From CAZRGV01 sp964599655 (GTDB lineage Bacteria > Planctomycetota > Planctomycetia > Isosphaerales > Isosphaeraceae), in the NCBI GenBank assembly GCA_964599655.1, contig CAZRGV010000155.1, forward strand, positions 1 through 13,104: a DNA stretch of 13,104 bases. Direction: 5' to 3'. A program made the translations under genes and the position numbers. Below, in pieces: positions 1-6,014 of this stretch; position 1 is the first letter of the stretch; each line of letters starts with the position of its first letter. Under the pieces are notes generated by a model. It was not told the origin of the DNA and made no database searches. It worked only from the letters and a program-made list of their open reading frames with translations.

Positions 1-105
1 TCCGCGTTCGCCACGCCGTACAACAACGTCGTCGTCCCGATGCTCAAGCCGGCGGACGCCTCGCCCCTCGGCCTCAAGACCCCGCCCCGCCTTCGCCGTC
101 GCTGA
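1..105 (+). CDS. C-terminal end of an unidentified protein (partial)
   Basis: The first frame is open from the window edge to a TGA at 103-105, giving 34 residues that end in PRLRRR. The fragment reads SAFATPYNNVVVPMLKP and then a proline/arginine-rich tail. No domain can be recognised from so short a piece. It is supported mainly by the open frame reaching the edge and by the hairpin terminator that follows at a plausible distance. It converges on the N-acetyltransferase gene. The function is unknown. Confidence 0.5.
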   Translation, partial: SAFATPYNNVVVPMLKPADASPLGLKTPPRLRRR

Positions 106-128
106 CGCCTCGCTCAAACGCCGGAACA

Positions 129-180
129 GATCCCCTCGCCGTGGTTCGTTCACGACTCGGCGAGGGATCAGTTTCATTTT
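129..180. terminator. Hairpin terminator between two converging genes
   Basis: The left arm GATCCCCTCGCCG (129-141) pairs with CGGCGAGGGATC (158-169), with one bulged C and a 16-nt loop. The + strand continues into a T-rich stretch (GTTTCATTTT). It lies 24 bp past the stop of the left-edge gene and 28 bp past the stop of the N-acetyltransferase on the other strand, so it could end transcription from both sides. Confidence 0.6.
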
Positions 181-197
181 ATGTTTACATGTGCACA

Positions 198-1007
198 TTA
201 CCCTTCTTCGAGCCGTTCCAGCATCGACACACCCGGCGGCAGGGTCAGGCCGAAGTGCTCGTCGAGGACCTGCCGCAACTCGTCGTCGCTGGCCAGCGTC
301 CGGCGGGTCCATTCGCGTTCCCCCGCCACGACGAACTCGCGGTTCTTCAGGATGTAGCGGGTGGTCGGGGAGGGCCGCTGGGCGAGCAAGCTCCGCACGA
401 AGATTGATTGGGGATGTGTCGATACGAAGTAATTCCCCGGCTCGTAGTCGACCGGCAGGTGGGGCTCCAGCGTGAAGGCGTAAAGGTCGCGCCAGCCGTC
501 CTCGAGCGGCGACTGGAGCACCCAGGCGTCCCCCTCGCGGGCCAGCCGGTAGCTCCACGCGAACTGCGACACCACGGGCCCGGCCTCCAGCGGGATCGGC
601 AGGAGCATGCCCCAGCCGCCGAATCCCACGTCGGCCAGCCACGACGCGCCCTCGACGTCGACCTTCAGCGCCATGTGGGTCCGGGGCAGGACCCGGTCGT
701 TCATGAACCGGACGCGCCCCGACAGCCTCGTGACCGTAAACCCCACCTGCTCCAGAACATAGGCGAAAAGCCCGTTCTGCTCGAAGCAGTAACCGCCCCG
801 CCGATCCCGCACCAGCTTGGCCTGGAGGCTCTCGGGATCGAGCCGGATCTCCAGACCCATCAAGACGTTCAGGTTCTCGAATGGGATCCGCGAGGCATGG
901 GCCAGGTGCAACCCTCGGAGCGTTTCGAGTGTCGGCGAGAGGTCGCCCGAGTAGCCGACACGGGCCAGGTACGCGGGCAGATCGATCGTCGTTGTGTGAT
1001 CGGTCAT
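198..1007 (-). CDS. nat: Arylamine N-acetyltransferase (NAT family)
   Basis: The 269-residue product matches the usual length of bacterial NATs, cytosolic enzymes that move an acetyl group from acetyl-CoA to an arylamine, hydrazine or similar acceptor through a cysteine intermediate. The catalytic triad is visible: Cys74 in RGGYCFEQN, His111 in RTHMALK and Asp126 in LADVGFG, with the family spacing. The N-terminal IPFENL motif is also present. The start chosen is the ATG at 1007 (MTDHTTTIDLPAYLARVGY). The frame is open a further 22 codons, but that extension does not look like the family. No strong Shine-Dalgarno is seen. The gene stands alone: the next gene upstream ends about 200 bp away, and a shared hairpin terminator lies beyond its stop. 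In planctomycetes its natural substrate is not known. Confidence 0.93.
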   Translation of the reverse strand: MTDHTTTIDLPAYLARVGYSGDLSPTLETLRGLHLAHASRIPFENLNVLMGLEIRLDPESLQAKLVRDRRGGYCFEQNGLFAYVLEQVGFTVTRLSGRVRFMNDRVLPRTHMALKVDVEGASWLADVGFGGWGMLLPIPLEAGPVVSQFAWSYRLAREGDAWVLQSPLEDGWRDLYAFTLEPHLPVDYEPGNYFVSTHPQSIFVRSLLAQRPSPTTRYILKNREFVVAGEREWTRRTLASDDELRQVLDEHFGLTLPPGVSMLERLEEG

Positions 1008-1143
1008 GGGGTTCACGACGGCTTCCCGATGCGTCGTCCCGACACCCTTGCCGGGAGGACAATTCCAAACCATTCGTCACAAGACCATGCGCGGTGGATC
1101 CAGGTCTCCCGCATCAGTTTAGAGAATCGGGCGGAACGCCACC

Positions 1144-1157
1144 ATCCCGTGCGGGAT
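1144..1157. terminator. Small hairpin downstream of the unknown 530-aa gene
   Basis: ATCCC-GTGC-GGGAT forms a 5-bp stem with a 4-nt loop, about 53 bp past the stop of the minus-strand gene that ends at 1210. No T-run follows on the minus strand, so a terminator role is only a guess. The rest of the 1008-1209 spacer shows nothing recognisable. Confidence 0.2.
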
Positions 1158-1209
1158 CTCGTCGAGCCCCGGACAGCGCGGTTTTGGTTTCTCGCCGACC
1201 GCGAATTCC

Positions 1210-2802
1210 TTATCGCCCTCCCTTCCGGCCGCGCGCTCGAGCCGACGGGCGATCATCGAGCCCTCGTTGACGGATGTTCGGATTGTCCAGGGCGAAATTT
1301 TCGTGGGTCGATGCCAGGTCGCGGGGCGAGAAACGGACGGTCGCGCGTGTGTCGGGGTCGGGTCTAGCGGTCAAACCGCCATCGGTCGGTCCCTCGATCG
1401 CCGAGGGGGGCGGGATCGGGCGAACCTCCGCCTCGACCCACGCGTCTTTCGACCCGCCATCCACCTCCAAGGGGGGTTCCGGAGCGTTCTCGGACGCGTC
1501 AGAAACGGGCTCGGTGCGCTCATGGTGCGCGCTTTTCTTCGACTCGCGATTGTCGGAAGTACCATTCTCGATTGAGGTTGTGGATTCCGGGGGGAGTTCG
1601 TTCGGCGCGCCGGGCGCGTTCGCCTCCGGGGTGTCAACCTCTGGGGTGGGGATGGCCTGATGGGGGGGCGAACCGGGTTCGTCCCCGTCTGGGTCGAGTT
1701 CGCCGGACAGACCCCCGAACGCGGGCGAGATTCCGGCCAGGAGGTCGGCGGCGGCCAACGCCTGGGACAGGCCGGCGCTCGACGCGGCCGGCGCGGCGGA
1801 TTCGCTTTCCTGAGCCAGGAGGCGTGCTTCCTTGCGTGCCTTGTATAACCCGTTCAGATTGCGATGCAGGTCGAGCTCGCCCATCGTCTCGTAGCGGCGC
1901 AGTTTTTGGCCCTCGGGCGACAGGTCGACCTTGGCGTGCGCAATCTGTTCCTCCAGGAGCGGACCGTCCACGTCCCTCCAACGTTGCTTGCGGAGTTTCT
2001 TGAGGCGCTTCGACTCCGCGGCGGCCAGGTCCCGCAGCGCGCGGCGGGCGGTCTCGACGTCGGGAAGCAGACGCTGGTGCTCGGCGCGTCGCTGGTGGAG
2101 GGGAAGCTCGGCCGTGTCGATCGACAGGATCGCATCGATGAGATCGAGGGGATGTCGGGAATCGAAGGTGATGAAATTCTTAAGAATGGCGTACGCGATG
2201 GGTGGCTGGGAGCCGTTCATCGCCGGATCGTGACCGAGCAGCCGCAGCGCGAGCCGGACGTCCTCAAGGTCCCAGGTGCCGTCCGGCACGTCGAGCTTGG
2301 CGATGAGGCCGGCCCACTTGTTGCGGAGCCAGTCGATCCCAAAAGCCGATTCCATCAAGAGTTGGGTCGTTCCGGCCGGGTCCTTGACGAGGTTCATGCC
2401 GGCGCGTCGGACGCGGCCTCGGCGGCGTTTTCGCCAGACGCGCTCGGCGTTGCGAACGCACTCGCGCAGAGCCACATAGTCATGGTCGAGGCAACGATCG
2501 AGCCGGACCGAAGCGGCGGCGGCTCGAACCACGAGGAAGGTTTGCACGGTCCCGTTCGGCTTGAGGTCGTCGATCCAGTCGGCGACCCGAGCCTGGAGTT
2601 TGGGCCGATCGGCGTCGGGGATGAGGGTCTTCGCCCGGAGCCCATGCTTGAGGGCATTGGTTCGCGAACGGGCCTTGCCTTCGGGGGTTTTGGGCCCTGT
2701 GGAACGATTTTTCCGGTTGTTCTGGAGGATCTCGAGCATCATCTCGGTGTCGCGTTCCCCCTGCTCGATGGCCTGGCGTCGGAGGGCTTCGAAGTCAGAC
2801 AT
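1210..2802 (-). CDS. Hypothetical protein with N-terminal TGPKTPEGK...NALKHGL motif and disordered tail
   Basis: The 530-residue protein has unknown function. Residues 1-60 carry an acidic helix followed by TGPKTPEGKAR and NALKHGLRA, a short motif I know only from uncharacterised proteins, common in planctomycetes and acidobacteria. The middle part (about 60-340) is charged and probably helical, with Arg/Lys clusters (VWRKRRRGRVRR and SKRLKKLRKQRWR) that could bind nucleic acid; this is an inference. It includes LRRYETMGELDLHRNLNGLYKARKE. From about residue 345 to the end it is Pro/Ser/Glu/Asp-rich and almost certainly disordered, ending in a basic RARGRKGGR. No signal peptide or membrane segment is seen. 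The ATG at 2802 is preferred over one 45 nt upstream because GGAG lies 10 nt before it and the family motif follows at a normal distance. It is transcribed alone. Confidence 0.75.
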   Translation of the reverse strand: MSDFEALRRQAIEQGERDTEMMLEILQNNRKNRSTGPKTPEGKARSRTNALKHGLRAKTLIPDADRPKLQARVADWIDDLKPNGTVQTFLVVRAAAASVRLDRCLDHDYVALRECVRNAERVWRKRRRGRVRRAGMNLVKDPAGTTQLLMESAFGIDWLRNKWAGLIAKLDVPDGTWDLEDVRLALRLLGHDPAMNGSQPPIAYAILKNFITFDSRHPLDLIDAILSIDTAELPLHQRRAEHQRLLPDVETARRALRDLAAAESKRLKKLRKQRWRDVDGPLLEEQIAHAKVDLSPEGQKLRRYETMGELDLHRNLNGLYKARKEARLLAQESESAAPAASSAGLSQALAAADLLAGISPAFGGLSGELDPDGDEPGSPPHQAIPTPEVDTPEANAPGAPNELPPESTTSIENGTSDNRESKKSAHHERTEPVSDASENAPEPPLEVDGGSKDAWVEAEVRPIPPPSAIEGPTDGGLTARPDPDTRATVRFSPRDLASTHENFALDNPNIRQRGLDDRPSARARGRKGGR

Positions 2803-2889
2803 GGCTGCATGGCTCCAAGGATGAGTTTGAGTCGAGGAGGCTCGCACGCGCGATCCTCTCGTCTGACATCATCGAAGGAAGCGGGGGAA

Positions 2890-2917
2890 ACTATCGTGTT
2901 TTCTTAAAAAATGTCGA
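2890..2917 (-). promoter_or_regulatory. Candidate sigma70-type promoter for the 530-aa gene
   Basis: On the minus strand TCGACA (2917-2912) and GATAGT (2895-2890) are separated by 16 nt of A/T-rich sequence. They match the -35 and -10 consensus at 5/6 and 4/6 positions and sit about 90 nt before the ATG at 2802. The call rests on a motif match only. Confidence 0.35.
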
Positions 2918-2995
2918 GGCGGTGGGTTTGGTGCAGATAGGCGAGACATGAGAGATCTGGCGATTCGAGAGGATGCTTGCGGCGCGCCCTGTAGG

Positions 2996-3119
2996 GAGTC
3001 TGGTCGGGTCCGCCGTGCGGACCATCCTTTTCGATCGGGCCAGTCGGGTCGGGTCCGCCGTGCGGACCATCCTCCTCGATCGGGCCAGAGCGGTCCGCAC
3101 GGCGGACCCGACCAGACTC
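2996..3119. repeat. REP-like element: three GTCCGC hairpins in direct and inverted arrangement
   Basis: Two direct copies with a 45-bp period (3002-3046 and 3047-3091) differ at only a few bases. A third, inverted copy follows. Positions 2996-3023 and 3092-3119 are perfect 28-nt inverted repeats. Each unit contains GGTCCGC-CGT-GCGGACC, itself a 7-bp stem with a 3-nt loop, so the element can form three small hairpins or one long one. Short open frames across it give repeated VRTADPTR peptides, which are artefacts of the repeat. This looks like a multi-copy intergenic element, but only this one locus is in the window, so its copy number is inferred. Confidence 0.8.
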
Positions 3120-3178
3120 GAAGCGTCATACGGTTTCGACGAGGGGGTCGGCACGGTCGTCGAGGACCTGTCGGGCAT
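3120..3178 (+). pseudogene. Fragment resembling the start of a LamG/concanavalin A-like domain
   Basis: Read on the + strand, the sequence gives ASYGFDEGVGTVVEDLSG. This closely resembles the opening strand of LamG-type (concanavalin A-like) domains, which typically run like AAYxFDEGxGTxVxDxSGxG. After about 20 residues the likeness stops: the same frame goes on as arginine-rich sequence, and a shifted frame (DGTGSR) meets a TAG almost at once. Upstream there is no start or signal peptide, because the hairpin repeat ends exactly where the fragment begins. I read it as a remnant of a secreted or surface LamG protein. The match is short and made by eye. Confidence 0.42.
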
Positions 3179-3324
3179 GGGACCAAGACGGGACCGGGTC
3201 GCGGTAGACCGGCGACGCGACGAGGTTGGGGAAGCCGACCATTCCCCTCGCCTCTCGAACCGCGGGCGCCCGCAGACGCGGAGACGAGCGTGAGATGAAG
3301 GCGAACGACTGCACGAATCACATT

Positions 3325-3354
3325 AATTGAATTATTATTTCATGTAATTCAATT
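3325..3354. repeat. AT-only inverted repeat in the gap after the nucleotidyltransferase gene
   Basis: AATTGAATTA (3325-3334) and TAATTCAATT (3345-3354) are perfect 10-bp inverted arms around a 10-nt loop, within a stretch of about 80 bp that is almost pure A/T. It starts 17 bp beyond the stop of the last gene of the glycan locus, so it may be a transcript end, but the stem is weak and no T-run is obvious on the minus strand. Confidence 0.4.
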
Positions 3355-3370
3355 TTCATTTTATTAATAT

Positions 3371-4375
3371 TCATGTAAATGATATAAATTTGTGTTCAGG
3401 CGGCGCGCCGAGAAGACCGCCAACCAGTACCATTTTTGGGTCGAGTCGACTTTTGGGGAAGAGAACGGACTGGCTGACGTAGGCCTTCGGGCCGATTTCG
3501 CAGTCGTTGCCGATCACGGCGGGGCCGATCACGCGGGCGGAGTGTCGGATTCGCGAACGGGCTCCGATGAGCAACGGGGGTCGAAGCGTGACGCCCTTGT
3601 CGATGACGGCGTCCTCCTGGACGAAGATGCCTGGTTCTCGCTCGACTCCGGGGATCTCGACGTTGACCAGGCCGCGGAGGGCGTCAAGATTGGCCTCTCT
3701 GAGGGCCTCGGGACTGCCGATGTCGGTCCAGTAGGCCGTCGTCTCGTACCCGAAGACCGGCGCCCCCTCCGCCGCCAGTTCTGGGATGAGGTGGCGGCCG
3801 AAGTCGTACTCGACGCCCCGAGGGATGCGTGCCAGGGCTCGAGGTCCGACGCAGTAGATGCCGCAACTGACCAGGCCCGTCGAACCGGGAGGAAGATCGG
3901 GTTTCTCCGCGAACGCCGCAACTCGTCCATCCTCGTGAAGTCGGCCGACGCCGTAACGGCCGGGGTCGGGAACGCGCTTCATGGCGACCGTCAGGATCGC
4001 GCCGTGGTGGCGATGGAACTCGGCAAGCTGGAGCAGATCGATATCGTGGAGGGCGTCGCCGGAAATGACAATCGAATCGTCGTCTCCGAGGCAGTCGGAG
4101 AAGAGGACCGCCCCGCCGGCGGGACCCGTGAGTGTTGGCTCCAGTCGCCAGGTGAGCGAGACGCCCAATCGGGAGCCGTTGCCGAAGTACGCCTGGAGCT
4201 CGTCGGCCTTGTAATGAAGATTCGAATAGACCTCACGGATGCCGATTTTTCGGAGACAATGAAGGGTGTGTTCCATCACGGGCCGATTGACCACGGGCAT
4301 CAACGGCTTCGCGTACCAGTCGCTAAACGGGGTCAGGCGAAGACCCCGACCGGCGGCCAGGACGACGGCCTTCAT
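3371..4375 (-). CDS. Sugar-1-phosphate nucleotidyltransferase with left-handed beta-helix tail
   Basis: This 334-residue protein belongs to the NDP-sugar pyrophosphorylase family, which joins a sugar-1-phosphate to an NTP to give an activated sugar and pyrophosphate in the cytosol. The N-terminal nucleotide-binding signature LAAGRGLRLTP...AKPLMPV is present (residues 6-28, Lys23 contacting phosphate), followed by TGPAGGA (83-89), the metal-binding SGDALHDID (about 105-113), AFAEKP and YWTDIG. Residues from about 240 onward carry hexapeptide-like turns (EDAVIDKGV, PLLIGARSRI, PAVIGNDCEIG), a left-handed beta-helix as in GDP-mannose and glucose-1-phosphate enzymes. The nucleotide and sugar (GDP-mannose, dTDP- or UDP-glucose) cannot be decided. 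Its ATG overlaps the stop of the NagA-like gene as ATGA, which implies translational coupling. Confidence 0.9.
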   Translation of the reverse strand: MKAVVLAAGRGLRLTPFSDWYAKPLMPVVNRPVMEHTLHCLRKIGIREVYSNLHYKADELQAYFGNGSRLGVSLTWRLEPTLTGPAGGAVLFSDCLGDDDSIVISGDALHDIDLLQLAEFHRHHGAILTVAMKRVPDPGRYGVGRLHEDGRVAAFAEKPDLPPGSTGLVSCGIYCVGPRALARIPRGVEYDFGRHLIPELAAEGAPVFGYETTAYWTDIGSPEALREANLDALRGLVNVEIPGVEREPGIFVQEDAVIDKGVTLRPPLLIGARSRIRHSARVIGPAVIGNDCEIGPKAYVSQSVLFPKSRLDPKMVLVGGLLGAPPEHKFISFT

Positions 4376-5769
4376 GAAACAGGCTCTTGAAACGTGGGCT
4401 TGGAGAACCCAGACACGTTCCTCCCCTGCTCTCCCCAGAACGCGGGAGCCCCGTTTTCCGACGAGCGTTTGGGAGACGCTCCGTTCTCGAAATAAAGCGG
4501 TGTCATGTCACGGGCCGACGAGACGTGCATGGCCGCGTTCGGGGGATTCGCGTTCTCCAAGGAAACCGGAAGTCCCAGGGTTCGCAGCGGCAGGAAGCTG
4601 TAGATTTCCCAGATCTCCGACTCGCTCAGACCAATGCCTCGCATGGTCCGAATCTGCCGATCGATGCTCTGGGAACCGGCGGCGACGATGTCCTCGGACT
4701 GGTAGTAAAGCGTGCTGTCGGTTCGGGCCATGAGCGTGTGCCCAGCGAGGTTGATGGTTTCGGTGCGGTCGGTCATTCCCATGATCCGATCGGCTCCCAG
4801 CAGTTCGACGGTCGCCCGGCAAACCACCGGGTCGACATGCTCGCCGTCGAAATTCAAACAGATGGTGAGACGACCGTCCCGAGCCGCTCGAAGCAGCTCG
4901 GCGGGAACCGGGCCGACCTGAGCATCGAGCCGCTCCCATTTCCAGGGATCGCGCCGGAAGGCCGCGACGTCCTGATCCCGCCGCTTCCGTTCGGCGGGCG
5001 ATCTCCAGGCATGGAGGAAGTTCCGGGGCATGTCGTTGAAGAGATGATCGGTCAGAATGTGGTACGCGCCTGGCTCGCCGGTGATCTCCTCGACGAGATC
5101 GACCACCTCCCGGATACACTCGGCGCTTCGCTCGGGATTGCCGCGCTGGAAGTGCCCCAGCGAGAGCCGGACCCCGTTCTCGACGAGGGTCTGGACGATC
5201 GTGGCCAGGTCGGGTCCCGTGTCGAGTTGGCGACCTCGGTCTCCCAGGGCGTGGAGATCGGGCGAAAGGACCGCGTAGAGCAACCCCTTCGGGCCGCATT
5301 CGGCCAGTCTCTCCCAGTGATGCGCTTCGGGAATCCAGCTTCCGCTTCGAGGGGTCCCCCCAATGTTTCCGAGCAGTGGCCCTTCGAGCGCAAAGCCGAG
5401 GAGGTTGGTCATCTCTCCGGAACGACGGAGGCGATCGAACTCGGCCATCACCTCGAGGAAGGTCTCGAAGTAAGACATCCGGCAGAACACCGTCGGCACG
5501 CAGAGGATGCCCTGCTCGCGGGCCAGCCGATTGATCTCGGGAAGGTCCGAGGGTCGAAGGCTGCTCAGGTCGTAGGGCCCAATTCCGTGGCAATGAATAT
5601 CGACAGGCAAGGACGGAACGAGAAATGGGTCCAGGTCGGACAACGTCGTCGCGTCGTGAACTTGAAAGCGCAGCCAGCGCGAGCCCGCCCAGGCAAGCTC
5701 GGCGTCACGAACAATCCCGCGGCCATCGAGAATCGCCCCGCACGAATCAAGCTTCGTCGAAGAATCCAT
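4372..5769 (-). CDS. NagA-like amidohydrolase (N-acetylglucosamine-6-phosphate deacetylase family)
   Basis: This 465-residue metal-dependent amidohydrolase is most like NagA, which removes the acetyl group from GlcNAc-6-phosphate. The expected metal and substrate residues are all visible: HxH at 59/61 (VDIHCHG), Glu129 (ALEGPLL), His206 (LSLGHFQ), His242 (DHLFNDM, like THLFNAM of NagA), His311 (DGEHVDP) and Asp334 (MTDRTE). Between DHLFNDM and DGEHVDP there is about 60 residues, rich in Arg/Lys/Trp, longer than I expect for NagA. The ATG at 5769 is chosen because AAGGG lies 8 nt upstream and the protein then begins with the usual small beta-strand domain (GAILDGRGIV). The frame stays open to an ATG at 5907, which has no ribosome site. 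It is coupled to the nucleotidyltransferase by ATGA, suggesting sugar-nucleotide or glycan synthesis rather than catabolism. The exact substrate is unknown. Confidence 0.82.
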   Translation of the reverse strand: MDSSTKLDSCGAILDGRGIVRDAELAWAGSRWLRFQVHDATTLSDLDPFLVPSLPVDIHCHGIGPYDLSSLRPSDLPEINRLAREQGILCVPTVFCRMSYFETFLEVMAEFDRLRRSGEMTNLLGFALEGPLLGNIGGTPRSGSWIPEAHHWERLAECGPKGLLYAVLSPDLHALGDRGRQLDTGPDLATIVQTLVENGVRLSLGHFQRGNPERSAECIREVVDLVEEITGEPGAYHILTDHLFNDMPRNFLHAWRSPAERKRRDQDVAAFRRDPWKWERLDAQVGPVPAELLRAARDGRLTICLNFDGEHVDPVVCRATVELLGADRIMGMTDRTETINLAGHTLMARTDSTLYYQSEDIVAAGSQSIDRQIRTMRGIGLSESEIWEIYSFLPLRTLGLPVSLENANPPNAAMHVSSARDMTPLYFENGASPKRSSENGAPAFWGEQGRNVSGFSKPTFQEPVS

Positions 5770-5882
5770 GCTCGAAGCCCTTATTCCACGGAGAGCCGGA
5801 AATGCGTCTTGCAACCTGCGTCTCGCCTGGTCCGATGGAGTTCCCTCTTCCGTCGCTCGCGAAGGCGGCAACGCGAGAACCA

Positions 5883-5930
5883 ACAATGAGTAAACATTGT
5901 CAATCATTACAATATGTATATCATTGACAA
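5883..5930. promoter_or_regulatory. Operator-like cluster of inverted repeats upstream of the NagA-like gene
   Basis: Two inverted repeats overlap in AT-rich DNA: ACAATG-6 nt-CATTGT (5883-5900) and TTGTCAAT-18 nt-ATTGACAA (5897-5930), both perfect. The shared theme is ATTGT/ACAAT. It lies 114-161 bp before the preferred start of the NagA-like gene and after the stop of the GT4 gene. It could be a repressor or activator site for the two-gene NagA-like/nucleotidyltransferase unit. On the minus strand TTGTCA (5930-5925) might act as a -35, but no good -10 follows. Confidence 0.35.
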
Positions 5931-6014
5931 CTATTATTAAAGAACAGGTTCGACTCGTCGTGACCTTCGAGACCAGGGAGCGCCGCGCAGAGAGAACCCT
6001 CGCCTGTCTTCGCG

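Larger units (their letters stand above)
2803..3370. other. Gene-free stretch: promoter region, hairpin repeat, LamG-like remnant, AT-rich tail
   Basis: No intact gene is visible in these 568 bp. From left to right it holds the leader of the 530-aa gene with a candidate promoter, a structured repeat at 2996-3119, about 60 bp resembling the start of a LamG domain, GC-rich sequence without a usable frame, and an AT-rich stretch from about 3310 that runs up to the stop of the nucleotidyltransferase gene. Confidence 0.6.

Noticed and set aside
189..198. ATGTGCACAT, a perfect 10-bp palindrome at the N-acetyltransferase stop.
   Set aside because: It is short enough to occur by chance, sits at the 3' ends of converging genes, and the nearby GC-rich hairpin already explains termination.
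2996..3119. The repeat as a CRISPR array.
   Set aside because: There are only two direct units, with no unique spacers between them and no cas genes nearby; the third unit is inverted.
2869..3321. Short open frames across the hairpin repeat, giving repeated VRTADPTR or RRTRPD peptides.
   Set aside because: The peptide repeats are a by-product of the 45-bp DNA repeat, and no start, ribosome site or domain supports translation.
5770..5907. The longer NagA-like start at 5907 (46 extra residues).
   Set aside because: There is no ribosome site at that ATG, it sits within the inverted-repeat cluster, and the extension is unlike the N-terminus of the family. The ATG at 5769 has AAGGG at good spacing.
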